A stretch of DNA of 64,000 bases from Anaerosolibacter carboniphilus (GTDB taxonomy: Bacteria; Bacillota; Clostridia; Peptostreptococcales; Thermotaleaceae). The notes beneath the pieces are model-generated. The model saw only the letters and a program-made list of their open reading frames with translations. It did no database searches and was not told where the DNA came from. A program made the position numbers and the translations under genes. The stretch lies in the NCBI RefSeq assembly GCF_014205875.1, contig NZ_JACHEN010000003.1, forward strand, positions 124,001-188,000, given 5' to 3'. This document shows positions 25,605 to 34,093 of this stretch, in pieces. Each line of letters begins with the position of its first letter. Position 1 is the first letter of the stretch.

Positions 25605-28127
25605 CTAAAAGAGATCAATAAACCTTGTTTCGGTTGTACCATCCTCGTATTCAATCATAACTTCAATGCCGACTTGCCCATTAGGGCCTTTTTGAAGATT
25701 CTCTGATGCAATCTGAGCTGAGAATGTGTAACTCCTCCTACTTGCTGGATAAATAGTTTGAGATAGACTTTTTGTCATACCTAAAACCCCATCAGCTTTA
25801 AAGGAAGCATCTCCTGAGACACCATTGTTTGGATCAACATCAAACCCTGAATTGAGCCAGTAGGTGATCCCGTCATCGGCTCTTGAATTTCTTAGATGGT
25901 TAAAGGGGACTAAATCTTTTACTTCCTGCCTGTCAAGGACATCGGCTGAGGATAAAATATCGGCAGCTTTATCCCACCCAGCAGATGCATCCCCTAATTC
26001 TCTTAAGGTGGTGGATAGCTCCAGCACTGTTTTCCATGGCTCTTGTAGATTGTACTGCCTGCGCACCACACGAGTTTTTACTGACAAATTTAAGTCTTTA
26101 TCATCCACGGTAACGATATCTCCAAGATTCCAAGCTTCATGTTCATAGCCCGTCAGCACAGATAAATCCATAGCTGAAAGAACATAGGAAATTCTAGGCT
26201 TTGAATACTGTGCTAATCGCATATTAGCAAACTCGAGCATCTGATAAGGATTGCTAAAGGATGAGGCATCAAGGGTTGCCACTCTTACTTCTGATGAGTA
26301 ACTGTAATCCTCCACATATTCTTTATTGCCATTAATAGAGGCAAATGTCATCCCATCTTTTCCATATGCATAAAGTCGAGTGATTAAGCTTCTTGTATCT
26401 ACTACCCTTTGTATGCTTTTCATATTTTTTCTGTAGCAAAACAATGCTCCACTGTCTGTGCCACCAAATGTCAGAAGATGCACCAACCTATTAGCACTAT
26501 CAAATATTAAATCTCCTCCATGAATGTTCTGTGTGGCTCGAAGAATTGATAGCGCGTTTTTCTCCGTAGATTGCCATGTTCTCCTTGTACTTACCGTGAC
26601 ATTCCCTAAAGCCCACCCTGTACCAATCAGGGCATAATGCATAGGAGCCTCTGGTGTTTCAGCGACAAAATCCATCGGCTCTTTTGCCGCGCTGAATGAA
26701 AGATCATAAAAGGCAGCTTCCGCATACACTTGTGTAATCACTCGACCATCAGAAGTTTTCTCATCTGTCGTGGTCCGAATTCGGTACACATCATTTACAA
26801 TCTGCACCTGTTTCTCATTATCCAAAGACTCTCGCTTAGGATCATGAAATGGCAACTTAAATTCCAAAATATCAGCACCGTTTACCTCACTGGTTACAAT
26901 GATGTCAAAGGCATTTTCTAACACCGCTTCCCACGCACCGTTGGTATCCAAAACAACTGGTCTTGCAAATCCGAGCCTCTCATAAGGTGGTTTCGGAATA
27001 TCATGAAGCTGTATTTCTATAAGCTTAGGTGTTCTTGTTGTATCTTGAGTGGTCAAAGTAATTCGATAACGAATATAAGCTCTATTCGGTGACTGAAGTT
27101 CTCCGCTGGGTCCCACTGACTGCCACTGTGTCCAACTGACTAAATCATCAGAGGTAGAGGTTTCAACAAGGGAGATGGCAGTTACTCCTGCTGTGTATTC
27201 GCTGGTTACTGATACTCGTCCTGTTCCTGCAAGACCACAGGCAGCTGCGGTTGTATAAAGCTGACCATTTTGAGCATAAACACCACTTGTTGCCTTCAGC
27301 ATAACAGTACCCGGTTCCGTTAGAGCATCTACATCAGCGGTACTGTCACCACCGTTTGCCAAGATAGAAGATTTGAAGTAGGAAATAAGCTCCTCCATGG
27401 TAAGCTCAGAATTCTTTTCATAAAACCAATCATCAAATCCGCCCGCATAATAATAAGTATCAGCCAGCATTCCCATGACAATATTGGCAACACAATTTTG
27501 ATTCAAATCTCCTGTAAAAGTTCTAAGGGGCGATTGCCAAACATCACCATCACTTCGGTCACAGACCAAATTTTGTACTCTTTTGCTATTTACTTCAATA
27601 ATGGACGCTATAAAATACCAACCATTATTCCTAAGCGTAATACTTGGTGTTTCCGTTTGATCATAAATCAGCGAACCCGATGCATTGTAAAGCATTAGTC
27701 TTAATCTTCCTTGGTATAAGGAGACATAGAAAATCGGTTGTCCTGGTCCATGTCTGGTATTAAAAATGGGAATAAAATTTTGACCAATAGAATAAGTTGT
27801 CGGGTTAATCCATCCACCCACTACGATTTTTTCTCCTAAATCACTAAAAAAGCTACCGTCATTGGTAGCCACTAAATGGGTTCTTTCACTTGTAGGATTG
27901 ACAATGTTTTGCCTGAAAAATCTCCCGAGTCTACCTAAAACCAAACTAGCTGAAGTTCCTGACCATCCGGAAACAAAGAAGTTTCTGTTATTGCCCGATG
28001 CATCTAAAAGCATGGTGTTTCCATCTGGCGCTGATTCATTAAATCGCCAAAGTCCAACGGTTTGATCACTTACTGGATACTCGCCTGTGAAATCTGTTTG
28101 CACTGTTAAAATCGACTTAATGGCCAC
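25605..28127 (-). CDS. Tail-tip (Tal/endopeptidase-like) protein with N-terminal LamG domain
   Basis: 840 residues. Residues about 20-230 resemble a LamG/concanavalin-like jelly roll (VGLWRFNESAPDGN, VVGGWINPTTYSIGQ, GGFDDWFYE). A central region about 370-720 matches the prophage tail endopeptidase/gp18-like family (DILEFKLPFHDP, WNLGDIVTVDDKDLNL). The C-terminus is a small jelly-roll-like module. It should sit at the tail tip beneath Dit and carry a glycan-binding head, an unusual N-terminal placement. Ends where the small tail-tip genes begin. Confidence 0.82.
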   Translation of the reverse strand: MAIKSILTVQTDFTGEYPVSDQTVGLWRFNESAPDGNTMLLDASGNNRNFFVSGWSGTSASLVLGRLGRFFRQNIVNPTSERTHLVATNDGSFFSDLGEKIVVGGWINPTTYSIGQNFIPIFNTRHGPGQPIFYVSLYQGRLRLMLYNASGSLIYDQTETPSITLRNNGWYFIASIIEVNSKRVQNLVCDRSDGDVWQSPLRTFTGDLNQNCVANIVMGMLADTYYYAGGFDDWFYEKNSELTMEELISYFKSSILANGGDSTADVDALTEPGTVMLKATSGVYAQNGQLYTTAAACGLAGTGRVSVTSEYTAGVTAISLVETSTSDDLVSWTQWQSVGPSGELQSPNRAYIRYRITLTTQDTTRTPKLIEIQLHDIPKPPYERLGFARPVVLDTNGAWEAVLENAFDIIVTSEVNGADILEFKLPFHDPKRESLDNEKQVQIVNDVYRIRTTTDEKTSDGRVITQVYAEAAFYDLSFSAAKEPMDFVAETPEAPMHYALIGTGWALGNVTVSTRRTWQSTEKNALSILRATQNIHGGDLIFDSANRLVHLLTFGGTDSGALFCYRKNMKSIQRVVDTRSLITRLYAYGKDGMTFASINGNKEYVEDYSYSSEVRVATLDASSFSNPYQMLEFANMRLAQYSKPRISYVLSAMDLSVLTGYEHEAWNLGDIVTVDDKDLNLSVKTRVVRRQYNLQEPWKTVLELSTTLRELGDASAGWDKAADILSSADVLDRQEVKDLVPFNHLRNSRADDGITYWLNSGFDVDPNNGVSGDASFKADGVLGMTKSLSQTIYPASRRSYTFSAQIASENLQKGPNGQVGIEVMIEYEDGTTETRFIDLF

Positions 28128-28131
28128 CTTA

Positions 28132-28905
28132 TCACCTCCATCTGCTCTTAGCCAGAATCCTTAATTCAGAAAATGTTGCTCCCGCCACAGTGATTGCTAT
28201 TTCATTATCTCCCTTATGAAGAACAGGAAAATTCAGCTCATCCAAGCCTGGCAAACCATTTCTCAATGTGTTTCCGTTTGTATCCGTTATTTTGGCTGTC
28301 ACTAGTCCACTGTCAATGACAAGAACTTCATCTGCTGTCAAAGCTCCAACAACTCGTAATTCTTCACCATTTGTTGTAATCGAGATATAGGTGGAGGATG
28401 AACTGTTAATTGTACCCTTTAGTTGATAAACGGGTTCTGAGTCAGCATTTCCGGTTAATCTTTCAATCTCATGGTTGCCTTCACTAGAAATTGTAAATTG
28501 CTCATCTGTCAGAGCATAAGCATGAGGATCTGGGCATATAAACTTAAGATCAAATGCCCCTGCCGTTCTAAGTAGCCTCTCACAATCCACCTGTTCAGTA
28601 AGACGGGCATAAAAGTAACGATCCGGAATATCATCCAATACAAGTTGTTTCAAACCATTCATGGGGTTTAACCATTCAGCTAACCCATCCAATACACCTA
28701 CTAGATCAGCAAAACTTTTTTGTGGGTATACATTACAATTAACGATAATGATTCGCTCTGAGCTATCACAACCAAAATCAGCAACACCCGCTTTCCCCGG
28801 CACCATTTCATAAGAGTTTCTAAGGGCGGGCGATGCCTGCCAGCTTGTGAGTCTTGCTTTTATCTTCATGTTCTTTGAACTAATACCGTTATAAATAAAT
28901 CCCAT
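28132..28905 (-). CDS. Distal tail protein (Dit)
   Basis: 257 residues, the usual Dit length. The opening GFIYNGISSKNMKIKARL and FDLKFICPDPHAYAL in the middle are characteristic of the siphovirus tail component family. Dit forms the hexameric hub linking tail tube and tip. The C-terminal half (from SEPVYQLKGTI) is a separate beta-sandwich, as in long Dit variants that can bind sugars. Between the tape measure and Tal genes, the conserved position. Confidence 0.88.
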   Translation of the reverse strand: MGFIYNGISSKNMKIKARLTSWQASPALRNSYEMVPGKAGVADFGCDSSERIIIVNCNVYPQKSFADLVGVLDGLAEWLNPMNGLKQLVLDDIPDRYFYARLTEQVDCERLLRTAGAFDLKFICPDPHAYALTDEQFTISSEGNHEIERLTGNADSEPVYQLKGTINSSSSTYISITTNGEELRVVGALTADEVLVIDSGLVTAKITDTNGNTLRNGLPGLDELNFPVLHKGDNEIAITVAGATFSELRILAKSRWR

Positions 28906-28918
28906 ACATCGCCCTCCT

Positions 28919-31204
28919 TTACGTCGTTATAAAGCGCCCCTGTGCTCGAGAACCGGTCTGCATTAAATTGTAGAGTTCTTGTGATATCTTTCTAATATCA
29001 TCTTCACTTCGTACAATCATCTGCTGAATGGTAATTAAAGAGCCACCAAGCATTCCATATCCGCCACCTGCACCACCATTTACATTTACATCGGAGTCTA
29101 AATTAAAATCTGTGGGGATGACCTTTTGCATATCTTCACTAACATCATCCATGGCCTTCTCAAAGCCTACACCGATACCTTCACCCATGTTTTCACCAAT
29201 ACCTGCGAAAACTTGAGATGGAGATCGGATGCCTAAAAGTCCCTTAACTCCTTTGACAATTCCACCAACCATGTCACTGACTTTATTTTTAAGCCAAGTC
29301 ACCATGGAGGCAATACCATCCCAGAGTCCTCTGGCGATGTTTTTACCCACATCAATAATGGCCGGTATGGCTTTTCCTAAACCAGTCACTATTGCTGTAA
29401 TAATCTGAGGAATTTGTGCCATTAACTGAGGAATAGCCCGAATCAATCCTGCCGCAAGCTGAATAGTCAGCTGAACACCCATTTCAATAATCTTAGGTAG
29501 ATTTGTGGTGATAAAAGTAATAATGCTACTAATAATTTGCGGTAAAGCCTGAATTAAGGTAGGCAGTGCATTTAAGATACCTTGTGCCAAACCACTGATA
29601 ATTTGGAAAGCCGCTTCTAGGACCAAATCCAGATTATTAATCAATGTTTCTACAATCAAAATCACTGCTTCTACGATGGACGGAATCAGTTCCGGCAGTG
29701 CTTCACCAATGCCAGTTGCAAGGGTAACAATCATCACAAGTGCCGCTTCAACAAGGGCAGGGAGATTGGCAATGATTCCATCCACTAAAGTTAGTACCAA
29801 TTGAAGCGCCCCTTGAGTTATCTGTGGCAATGCCTCAATAAGACCGCCCACTATGGTCATAATAATATTTGTCGCTGCATCAATCAGTGTTGGTAAATTA
29901 TCCAAAATACCGTTAACAAGAGCAATGACTAGCTCAGGAGCAACTTCTGCAATGGCAGCTATCAGTCCAGTGACCACATCTAAGATTTGAGGAAGAATTA
30001 CTGCTATCTGGTCAACTGTTTCTTTGGCTCCAGCTTTTAACTGTTCCGCTGCACCTTCTTGCCCTGTGATTAGACCTGTAAGACCATCAAGGATCATGGT
30101 AAAGCCGGGGAGGAGTTGGGAAGTGATATTGTTTTTCACACCAGTAAAAGAACGGGTAAGATTATCCATGGCATCGGTATACTCGACTGCAGCATCGATG
30201 GATTTATCACTCATCACCAGCCCTAGCTCGCTGGCTTTGTTCTTCAAGTCTTCTGTGCTTTCTGCAGTTTGGTTTAAAAGGGCTGCTAGTTCCACGGATG
30301 AGTTTCCAAGGAGATCATTGGCAATGGCCGCTTTTTCGCCTTCATCAGCAATACCCTGCAGCCCTCTCACAGTCATCTCAAAGATTTCTTCTCTTGATTT
30401 CCCTTGGAGATCTTCCATTGAGATTCCTAATCGCCTGAATTTATCAGTGGCAGAAGTACTACCATTGATGGAGTCATCAACCGTGTTATTTAGTTTTTTC
30501 ATGCCATTTTCTAAAGTAGATATGCTTGCACCATTTTGCGAAAGCACATAGTCCCACTCTTGATAGCCTTTTCTGGAAAGTCCTATGCGTTGACTTGCTT
30601 TATCAATCTCATCTCCAGCTGCAGCCGCATCATTAGCCATGTCATAAAGCTTTTTACCGGCGGCAACTGCAGCAGTTCCAATGGCAGCCATAGCCGCTCC
30701 GATTGCCACACCGATTCCTTTGACAATACTGCCTAGTTTCTCAAATTTTCCTCCCGCATCATCTGCAACGTTAGCACTCTTTTTTATCTCATCACCAAAA
30801 TCGTCCGCTTCATTTCCCGCTTCATCAAAACCTTCACTGGCTTCATTTAGTGCTTTGTTATTTTCACCAAGCTCCCGTTCCATCTTATTTAAATCAGCGT
30901 TGGCATTATTAAGCTGGATTTGCCAAGCCTGCGTTCTCTTATCATTTTCACCAAAGGATTCAGCGGCGTTTTTAAGGGCAGCTTCCAAAGTACCGATTTT
31001 ATTCTTTTGTGCATCTATTTCCTTATTTAAAACTTCATTTCTTGCTGTTAAGGCCTGGACAGATTTATCCTGCTTATCAAACTGTGAGGATACCAGTTTC
31101 ATCTCAGATCCCAGAACCTTAAATGTCTGATTGATGTCACGAAGTGCACTTTTAAATTCCTTCTCGCCCTCAACACCAATTTTGAGCCCAAAGTTATCTG
31201 CCAA
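28919..31204 (-). CDS. Tail tape measure protein
   Basis: 761 residues. N-terminal coiled coil (SQFDKQDKSVQALTARNEVLN), a TP901-type core with Ala/Gly-rich membrane-like segments, and a long run of helical repeats of the form LPxLIxxxLxxIxxI (about residues 390-620). Its length sets tail length and it chaperones DNA entry. TTG 31204 is 8 nt after AGGAGG; the GTG two codons earlier is too near. It follows the frameshift region of the tail chaperone, the canonical order. Confidence 0.92.
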   Translation of the reverse strand: MADNFGLKIGVEGEKEFKSALRDINQTFKVLGSEMKLVSSQFDKQDKSVQALTARNEVLNKEIDAQKNKIGTLEAALKNAAESFGENDKRTQAWQIQLNNANADLNKMERELGENNKALNEASEGFDEAGNEADDFGDEIKKSANVADDAGGKFEKLGSIVKGIGVAIGAAMAAIGTAAVAAGKKLYDMANDAAAAGDEIDKASQRIGLSRKGYQEWDYVLSQNGASISTLENGMKKLNNTVDDSINGSTSATDKFRRLGISMEDLQGKSREEIFEMTVRGLQGIADEGEKAAIANDLLGNSSVELAALLNQTAESTEDLKNKASELGLVMSDKSIDAAVEYTDAMDNLTRSFTGVKNNITSQLLPGFTMILDGLTGLITGQEGAAEQLKAGAKETVDQIAVILPQILDVVTGLIAAIAEVAPELVIALVNGILDNLPTLIDAATNIIMTIVGGLIEALPQITQGALQLVLTLVDGIIANLPALVEAALVMIVTLATGIGEALPELIPSIVEAVILIVETLINNLDLVLEAAFQIISGLAQGILNALPTLIQALPQIISSIITFITTNLPKIIEMGVQLTIQLAAGLIRAIPQLMAQIPQIITAIVTGLGKAIPAIIDVGKNIARGLWDGIASMVTWLKNKVSDMVGGIVKGVKGLLGIRSPSQVFAGIGENMGEGIGVGFEKAMDDVSEDMQKVIPTDFNLDSDVNVNGGAGGGYGMLGGSLITIQQMIVRSEDDIRKISQELYNLMQTGSRAQGRFITT

Positions 31205-31229
31205 AATCACCGCCTCCTTCCTTTAAAAA

Positions 31230-31439
31230 TCAAATACCATAGGGAATAACATCATCTATGGAAATCTCCCTTTTTTGCTTGCTCACTCCAAGGAACTGTT
31301 TGTGACATTCCCATAAATCCATCAAAAGCCCAAGAGGTGTAAGCCATGTTTCCTCTTCAGTACGATTTAAATGGACTGTTCCGTAATATAAAAGCCGAGT
31401 AAAGAGCTCCTCCTCATTTACCCGGTTTGTGCGTTTTTT
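31230..31439 (-). CDS. gpT-like extension of the tail chaperone, reached by -1 frameshift
   Basis: There is no start codon of its own. A classic slippery heptamer A-AAA-AAC (31439-31433) lies in the gpG frame just before its stop. Shifting by -1 gives an open frame of about 69 codons running to TGA at 31230-31232, with sequence such as EEELFTRLLYYG and ETWLTPLGLLMDLWECHKQF. This is the conserved G/G-T scheme of long-tailed phages, producing a ~190-residue fusion that binds the tape measure. Confidence 0.85.
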   Translation of the reverse strand, partial: KKRTNRVNEEELFTRLLYYGTVHLNRTEEETWLTPLGLLMDLWECHKQFLGVSKQKREISIDDVIPYGI

Positions 31440-31801
31440 GAGTCATCTTCCGATGCAATATTTCGTTTCGTCCCTTTAAACATCGCTTCCATCAGTGCGT
31501 TTTTATATGTGGCAAGCTCCAAAGGTGAAGTAAGAAGTTCAATCTCCTCTTGCGTGAGAAGATTCTTCTTATCATTCGGATTTCGCAGGTTATAAATAAG
31601 CAAACTTTGATTGGCCATCAATGTAATCAACCAGACAATCTCATCCAGTGCCATCTCGAAGTTTTCTGATTTCATAAGCTTTTCACCCAGGTTTTCAAGC
31701 CCACCATATCTTCCTGCAATTTCTTTTGTAGCCTTAGTCGTTAAAATAAGCTCATACTCTTGACCACTAATAGTAATCTTGGCGCTGCGTTCGTTATCCA
31801 T
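31418..31801 (-). CDS. Tail assembly chaperone (gpG-like)
   Basis: 127 residues, following the tail tube gene. Starts MDNERSAKITISGQEYEL, helical afterwards, and ends in DDSKNAQTG. It helps wrap the tape measure before tube polymerisation. The last codons contain the frameshift heptamer AAAAAAC, so a fraction of ribosomes make the longer gpG-T form. Position and size match the chaperone genes of TP901/phi13-type phages. Confidence 0.87.
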   Translation of the reverse strand: MDNERSAKITISGQEYELILTTKATKEIAGRYGGLENLGEKLMKSENFEMALDEIVWLITLMANQSLLIYNLRNPNDKKNLLTQEEIELLTSPLELATYKNALMEAMFKGTKRNIASEDDSKNAQTG

Positions 31802-31812
31802 GGAACATCCTC

Positions 31813-32415
31813 CTATTCTTCAGTGCCACCGGATGCGGCAAATGTAGGTTCATATACTTCGTTGTACCATCCAGTAATAATTGATTGTGTGACTCCTTCA
31901 TCACCCTCGTTAACTTCTGCTTTCCAAGGATGTCTGCCCTGACCATCCAATTTGTTCCTGCGTAGCACTGTCCCTTCAATGGTTGGAGTTGAAAAGGTAA
32001 TGCTATCGCCTTTAGTAGCCAGATTAGTTGCTGGGATACCAAACTTGACACGATACAGCCAAAAATAACGATACTTTCCGTTTGCTTTTTTAGCCCTAAA
32101 GCCTACCGCAACAGGGTCACCGCCATCTTCACTGGTTGAAATGAGCACATGATTGTCATCAATGGTTGCTCCTGTAAGATCTCCTGCGGCAGTCACTCCA
32201 ATGTCATCAATACCAAGCGCTAATGTGCCACTTCTGAACTCTTTAATGATTTCAGCCGCACCATCATCGGCATAAAGCGTTGCCTCAGCAAGCTCTACCG
32301 ACAGTTCTGCACTTATGGCTTTTGCCAAGGGCACCGGGGTTTCATAGGTTTCATCACCGCTTGCATCCTCGGTGATTTTTGCATAATAAAGTCTATCAAG
32401 ACCAATTGTAGCCAT
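31813..32415 (-). CDS. Major tail tube protein (phi13 family)
   Basis: 200 residues opening MATIGLDRLYYAKITED, with FWLYRVKFGIPATNLATKGD and SFSTPTIEGTV-like text near the C-terminus; this is the phi13-type major tail protein. It polymerises into the tail tube. The C-terminal end is short, without an Ig-like extension. GGAGG at good spacing; four bases separate it from the upstream tail terminator-like gene. Confidence 0.92.
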   Translation of the reverse strand: MATIGLDRLYYAKITEDASGDETYETPVPLAKAISAELSVELAEATLYADDGAAEIIKEFRSGTLALGIDDIGVTAAGDLTGATIDDNHVLISTSEDGGDPVAVGFRAKKANGKYRYFWLYRVKFGIPATNLATKGDSITFSTPTIEGTVLRRNKLDGQGRHPWKAEVNEGDEGVTQSIITGWYNEVYEPTFAASGGTEE

Positions 32416-32418
32416 ATT

Positions 32419-32772
32419 TTATTCCTCCATTTCTAATTTAAATTCATAGGGTTTTGCCACATCAATGGCATAGTGGTGGTAGCCTGTATCATCTTCATGG
32501 CCGATATACCTACGGTCTGTTATTGTAAAATCCGCACCCAAAAGAGTGCGGACTAAATTATTTTTAATGCCAATATAGTTACCTTTTACAAATAGGGAAA
32601 GTCTAACTTCCTGCACTTCATATTCAGGCTTGTTATCAGCATGAACCTCAAACAAATCGACAAGAGGTGTGATTACAAGATAAACATCAGGAGGCACACC
32701 AGAAAAAACACCTGTCTCTACTGGAATGCTACACATATCTGCTATGAGATTTAATTCTTTTAAGATGCTCAT
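32419..32772 (-). CDS. Tail terminator/completion-like protein
   Basis: 117 residues. MSILKELNLIADMCSIPVETG, then PPDVYLVITPLVDLFEVHADNKP, and the closing HHYAIDVAKPYEF. Position between the gp10-like protein and the tail tube matches the tail terminator slot of HK97-like phages, and short proteins with this opening are common there. It overlaps the gp10-like gene by four bases. Function inferred from position. Confidence 0.72.
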   Translation of the reverse strand: MSILKELNLIADMCSIPVETGVFSGVPPDVYLVITPLVDLFEVHADNKPEYEVQEVRLSLFVKGNYIGIKNNLVRTLLGADFTITDRRYIGHEDDTGYHHYAIDVAKPYEFKLEMEE

Positions 32773-33200
32773 ATTTTATCCACCTCTTCATCAAATCGCT
32801 GTTTCATTGCTTCTATACAGGCTTTTCTTGAAGTCCTTCTTGCAGGCTTTAAAAATGGTTTTGGTGGTTGACCGGATTTCCCATACTCTATGATATTGGC
32901 TATCTTGGCATTGCTTTCACCATTTCTTCTTGGTTCTTTAAAACCCACTTTTACATTGAAATTACCGTTTCGATCTAGCTTAGCAGGGGAGACACCAAGG
33001 GAATCGACTAGTTCACCCGTAGACCGGCTTTTTTCTTTTGTTCCACTTCCAATAGTCCCTTGTAAATTTGACTTTACTGTTTCTACAACTACTTCTCCTC
33101 CTGACTCCAGCACCTTCGGTATAATTTCATCTGTCTTATCACCCAGCTTTGAAAGTTTTAGAAGAAAATCCTCTGGCATTTTAACATCTGCTTTAGCCAC
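32769..33200 (-). CDS. HK97 gp10-like head-tail joining protein
   Basis: 143 residues starting MAKADVKMPEDFLLKLSKLG at GTG 33200, which is 7 nt after AGGTGGTG and overlaps the previous gene. A longer frame from 33233 is Trp/Arg-rich and unlike the family. Family features: central glycine-serine stretch and the C-terminal ANIIEYGKSGQPPKPFLKPA, which is diagnostic. It forms part of the neck. Confidence 0.88.
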   Translation of the reverse strand: MAKADVKMPEDFLLKLSKLGDKTDEIIPKVLESGGEVVVETVKSNLQGTIGSGTKEKSRSTGELVDSLGVSPAKLDRNGNFNVKVGFKEPRRNGESNAKIANIIEYGKSGQPPKPFLKPARRTSRKACIEAMKQRFDEEVDKI

Positions 33201-33528
33201 TTGATGCCACCACCTTTTTCGCCAAAACTTCAATATACATACCTTTTCCTTTTACATCCTCCACACTTGTGATTTCGTATCGTCCATCACTGCACGCAAT
33301 GACCATCTTAGTAGACACCGGAATATCCGGTATCTTACGAAAGCAAAACAGTGCGGTGGCTTCAGAGAAGGTTGCTCTATTGGCCCATTTTTCATTCCCG
33401 TGACGATCTTCCTTATAAGCACGAACAGACGCAACAATGGTGTCAGTGGGTTTACTAAAACCCTCACTGTCTTTTGCTGTTTCAACAGAAATAATATCTA
33501 TAAAGGTATTCATTTTTCCAAAGCTCAT
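33193..33528 (-). CDS. Head-tail adaptor/head closure protein
   Basis: 111 residues with the SPP1 gp16-like adaptor pattern: MSFGKMNTFIDIISVETAKDSEGF, then VRAYKEDRHGNEKWANRATFSEATALFCFRK and YEITSVEDVKGKGMYIEVLAKK. It plugs the portal after packaging and joins the tail. Overlaps the gp10-like gene by eight bases. Confidence 0.87.
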   Translation of the reverse strand: MSFGKMNTFIDIISVETAKDSEGFSKPTDTIVASVRAYKEDRHGNEKWANRATFSEATALFCFRKIPDIPVSTKMVIACSDGRYEITSVEDVKGKGMYIEVLAKKVVASSG

Positions 33529-33531
33529 ACG

Positions 33532-33840
33532 CTACACCTTCCAATCCCGATCAAGCCTGAGCAGTAAATTTACCGTATTCCAAACCTGCTGGCCCGCCTG
33601 CACATTGTCAGCAAAAAAGCCACCCGTACTGCCATCCCGACTTTCATAGAAGTGGGATGACAGCATGATGATGGCTTGCTCCGTAGTTGGCGGCATTGCA
33701 TTTTCGCTATAATGACCTTCCGGCAGATGCTGGTAACTCTCGGCATAGGAGGTTGCAGTGGTGATGTATGTCTGAAGAAGTTCATCATCACGATCATGCT
33801 CAAGAATTAGATTTGCCTTTACCTTTTCAAACAGTGTCAT
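33532..33840 (-). CDS. Head-tail connector protein (gp6-like)
   Basis: 102 residues, helical, starting MTLFEKVKANLILEHDRDDE and containing TTATSYAESYQHLPEG and the short IIMLSSHFYESRDG segment that marks the gp6/gp15 connector family. It forms the first ring below the portal. GGAAGGTG is six bases from ATG 33840. Confidence 0.87.
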   Translation of the reverse strand: MTLFEKVKANLILEHDRDDELLQTYITTATSYAESYQHLPEGHYSENAMPPTTEQAIIMLSSHFYESRDGSTGGFFADNVQAGQQVWNTVNLLLRLDRDWKV

Positions 33841-33859
33841 CACCGTCACCTTCCTTTAT

Positions 33860-34081
33860 CTACGGAGTATCCTCTACCATTATCCCAGTGGCTTTTAACT
33901 TGGTAAGAAGGGCATTAAAGTCCGTTACCAAGTCCTCTACAGTAGCCGCAGTGCTTGCTGGTTGATTCTCAAGAACAGGGAGGCCGGTTACTTTGGCCCC
34001 CTCTTCTATGACAAGTTCACCACCGATTACGGTCTTTTCTCCACCTTGCTCTGTATAATTCTTCGTGTTATAACTCATCAT
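33860..34081 (-). CDS. Head fibre-like protein
   Basis: 73 residues (or 72 from the next ATG). MSYNTKNYTEQGGEKTVIGG, then ELVIEEGAKVTGLP and a helical tail (VEDLVTDFNALLTKLKATG). This is the short Phage_fiber_2-like form, which decorates capsids in several phages. It sits directly after the capsid gene. GGGAGG precedes either ATG. Confidence 0.72.
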   Translation of the reverse strand: MMSYNTKNYTEQGGEKTVIGGELVIEEGAKVTGLPVLENQPASTAATVEDLVTDFNALLTKLKATGIMVEDTP

Positions 34082-34093
34082 TTGCACCTCCCA

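Noticed and set aside
30024-30551. Long plus-strand open frame (175 codons) opposite the tape measure gene
   Set aside because: It is antisense to a well-supported gene, has no ribosome binding site, and is Ser/Ala/Pro-rich as expected for a shadow of a repetitive helical protein.
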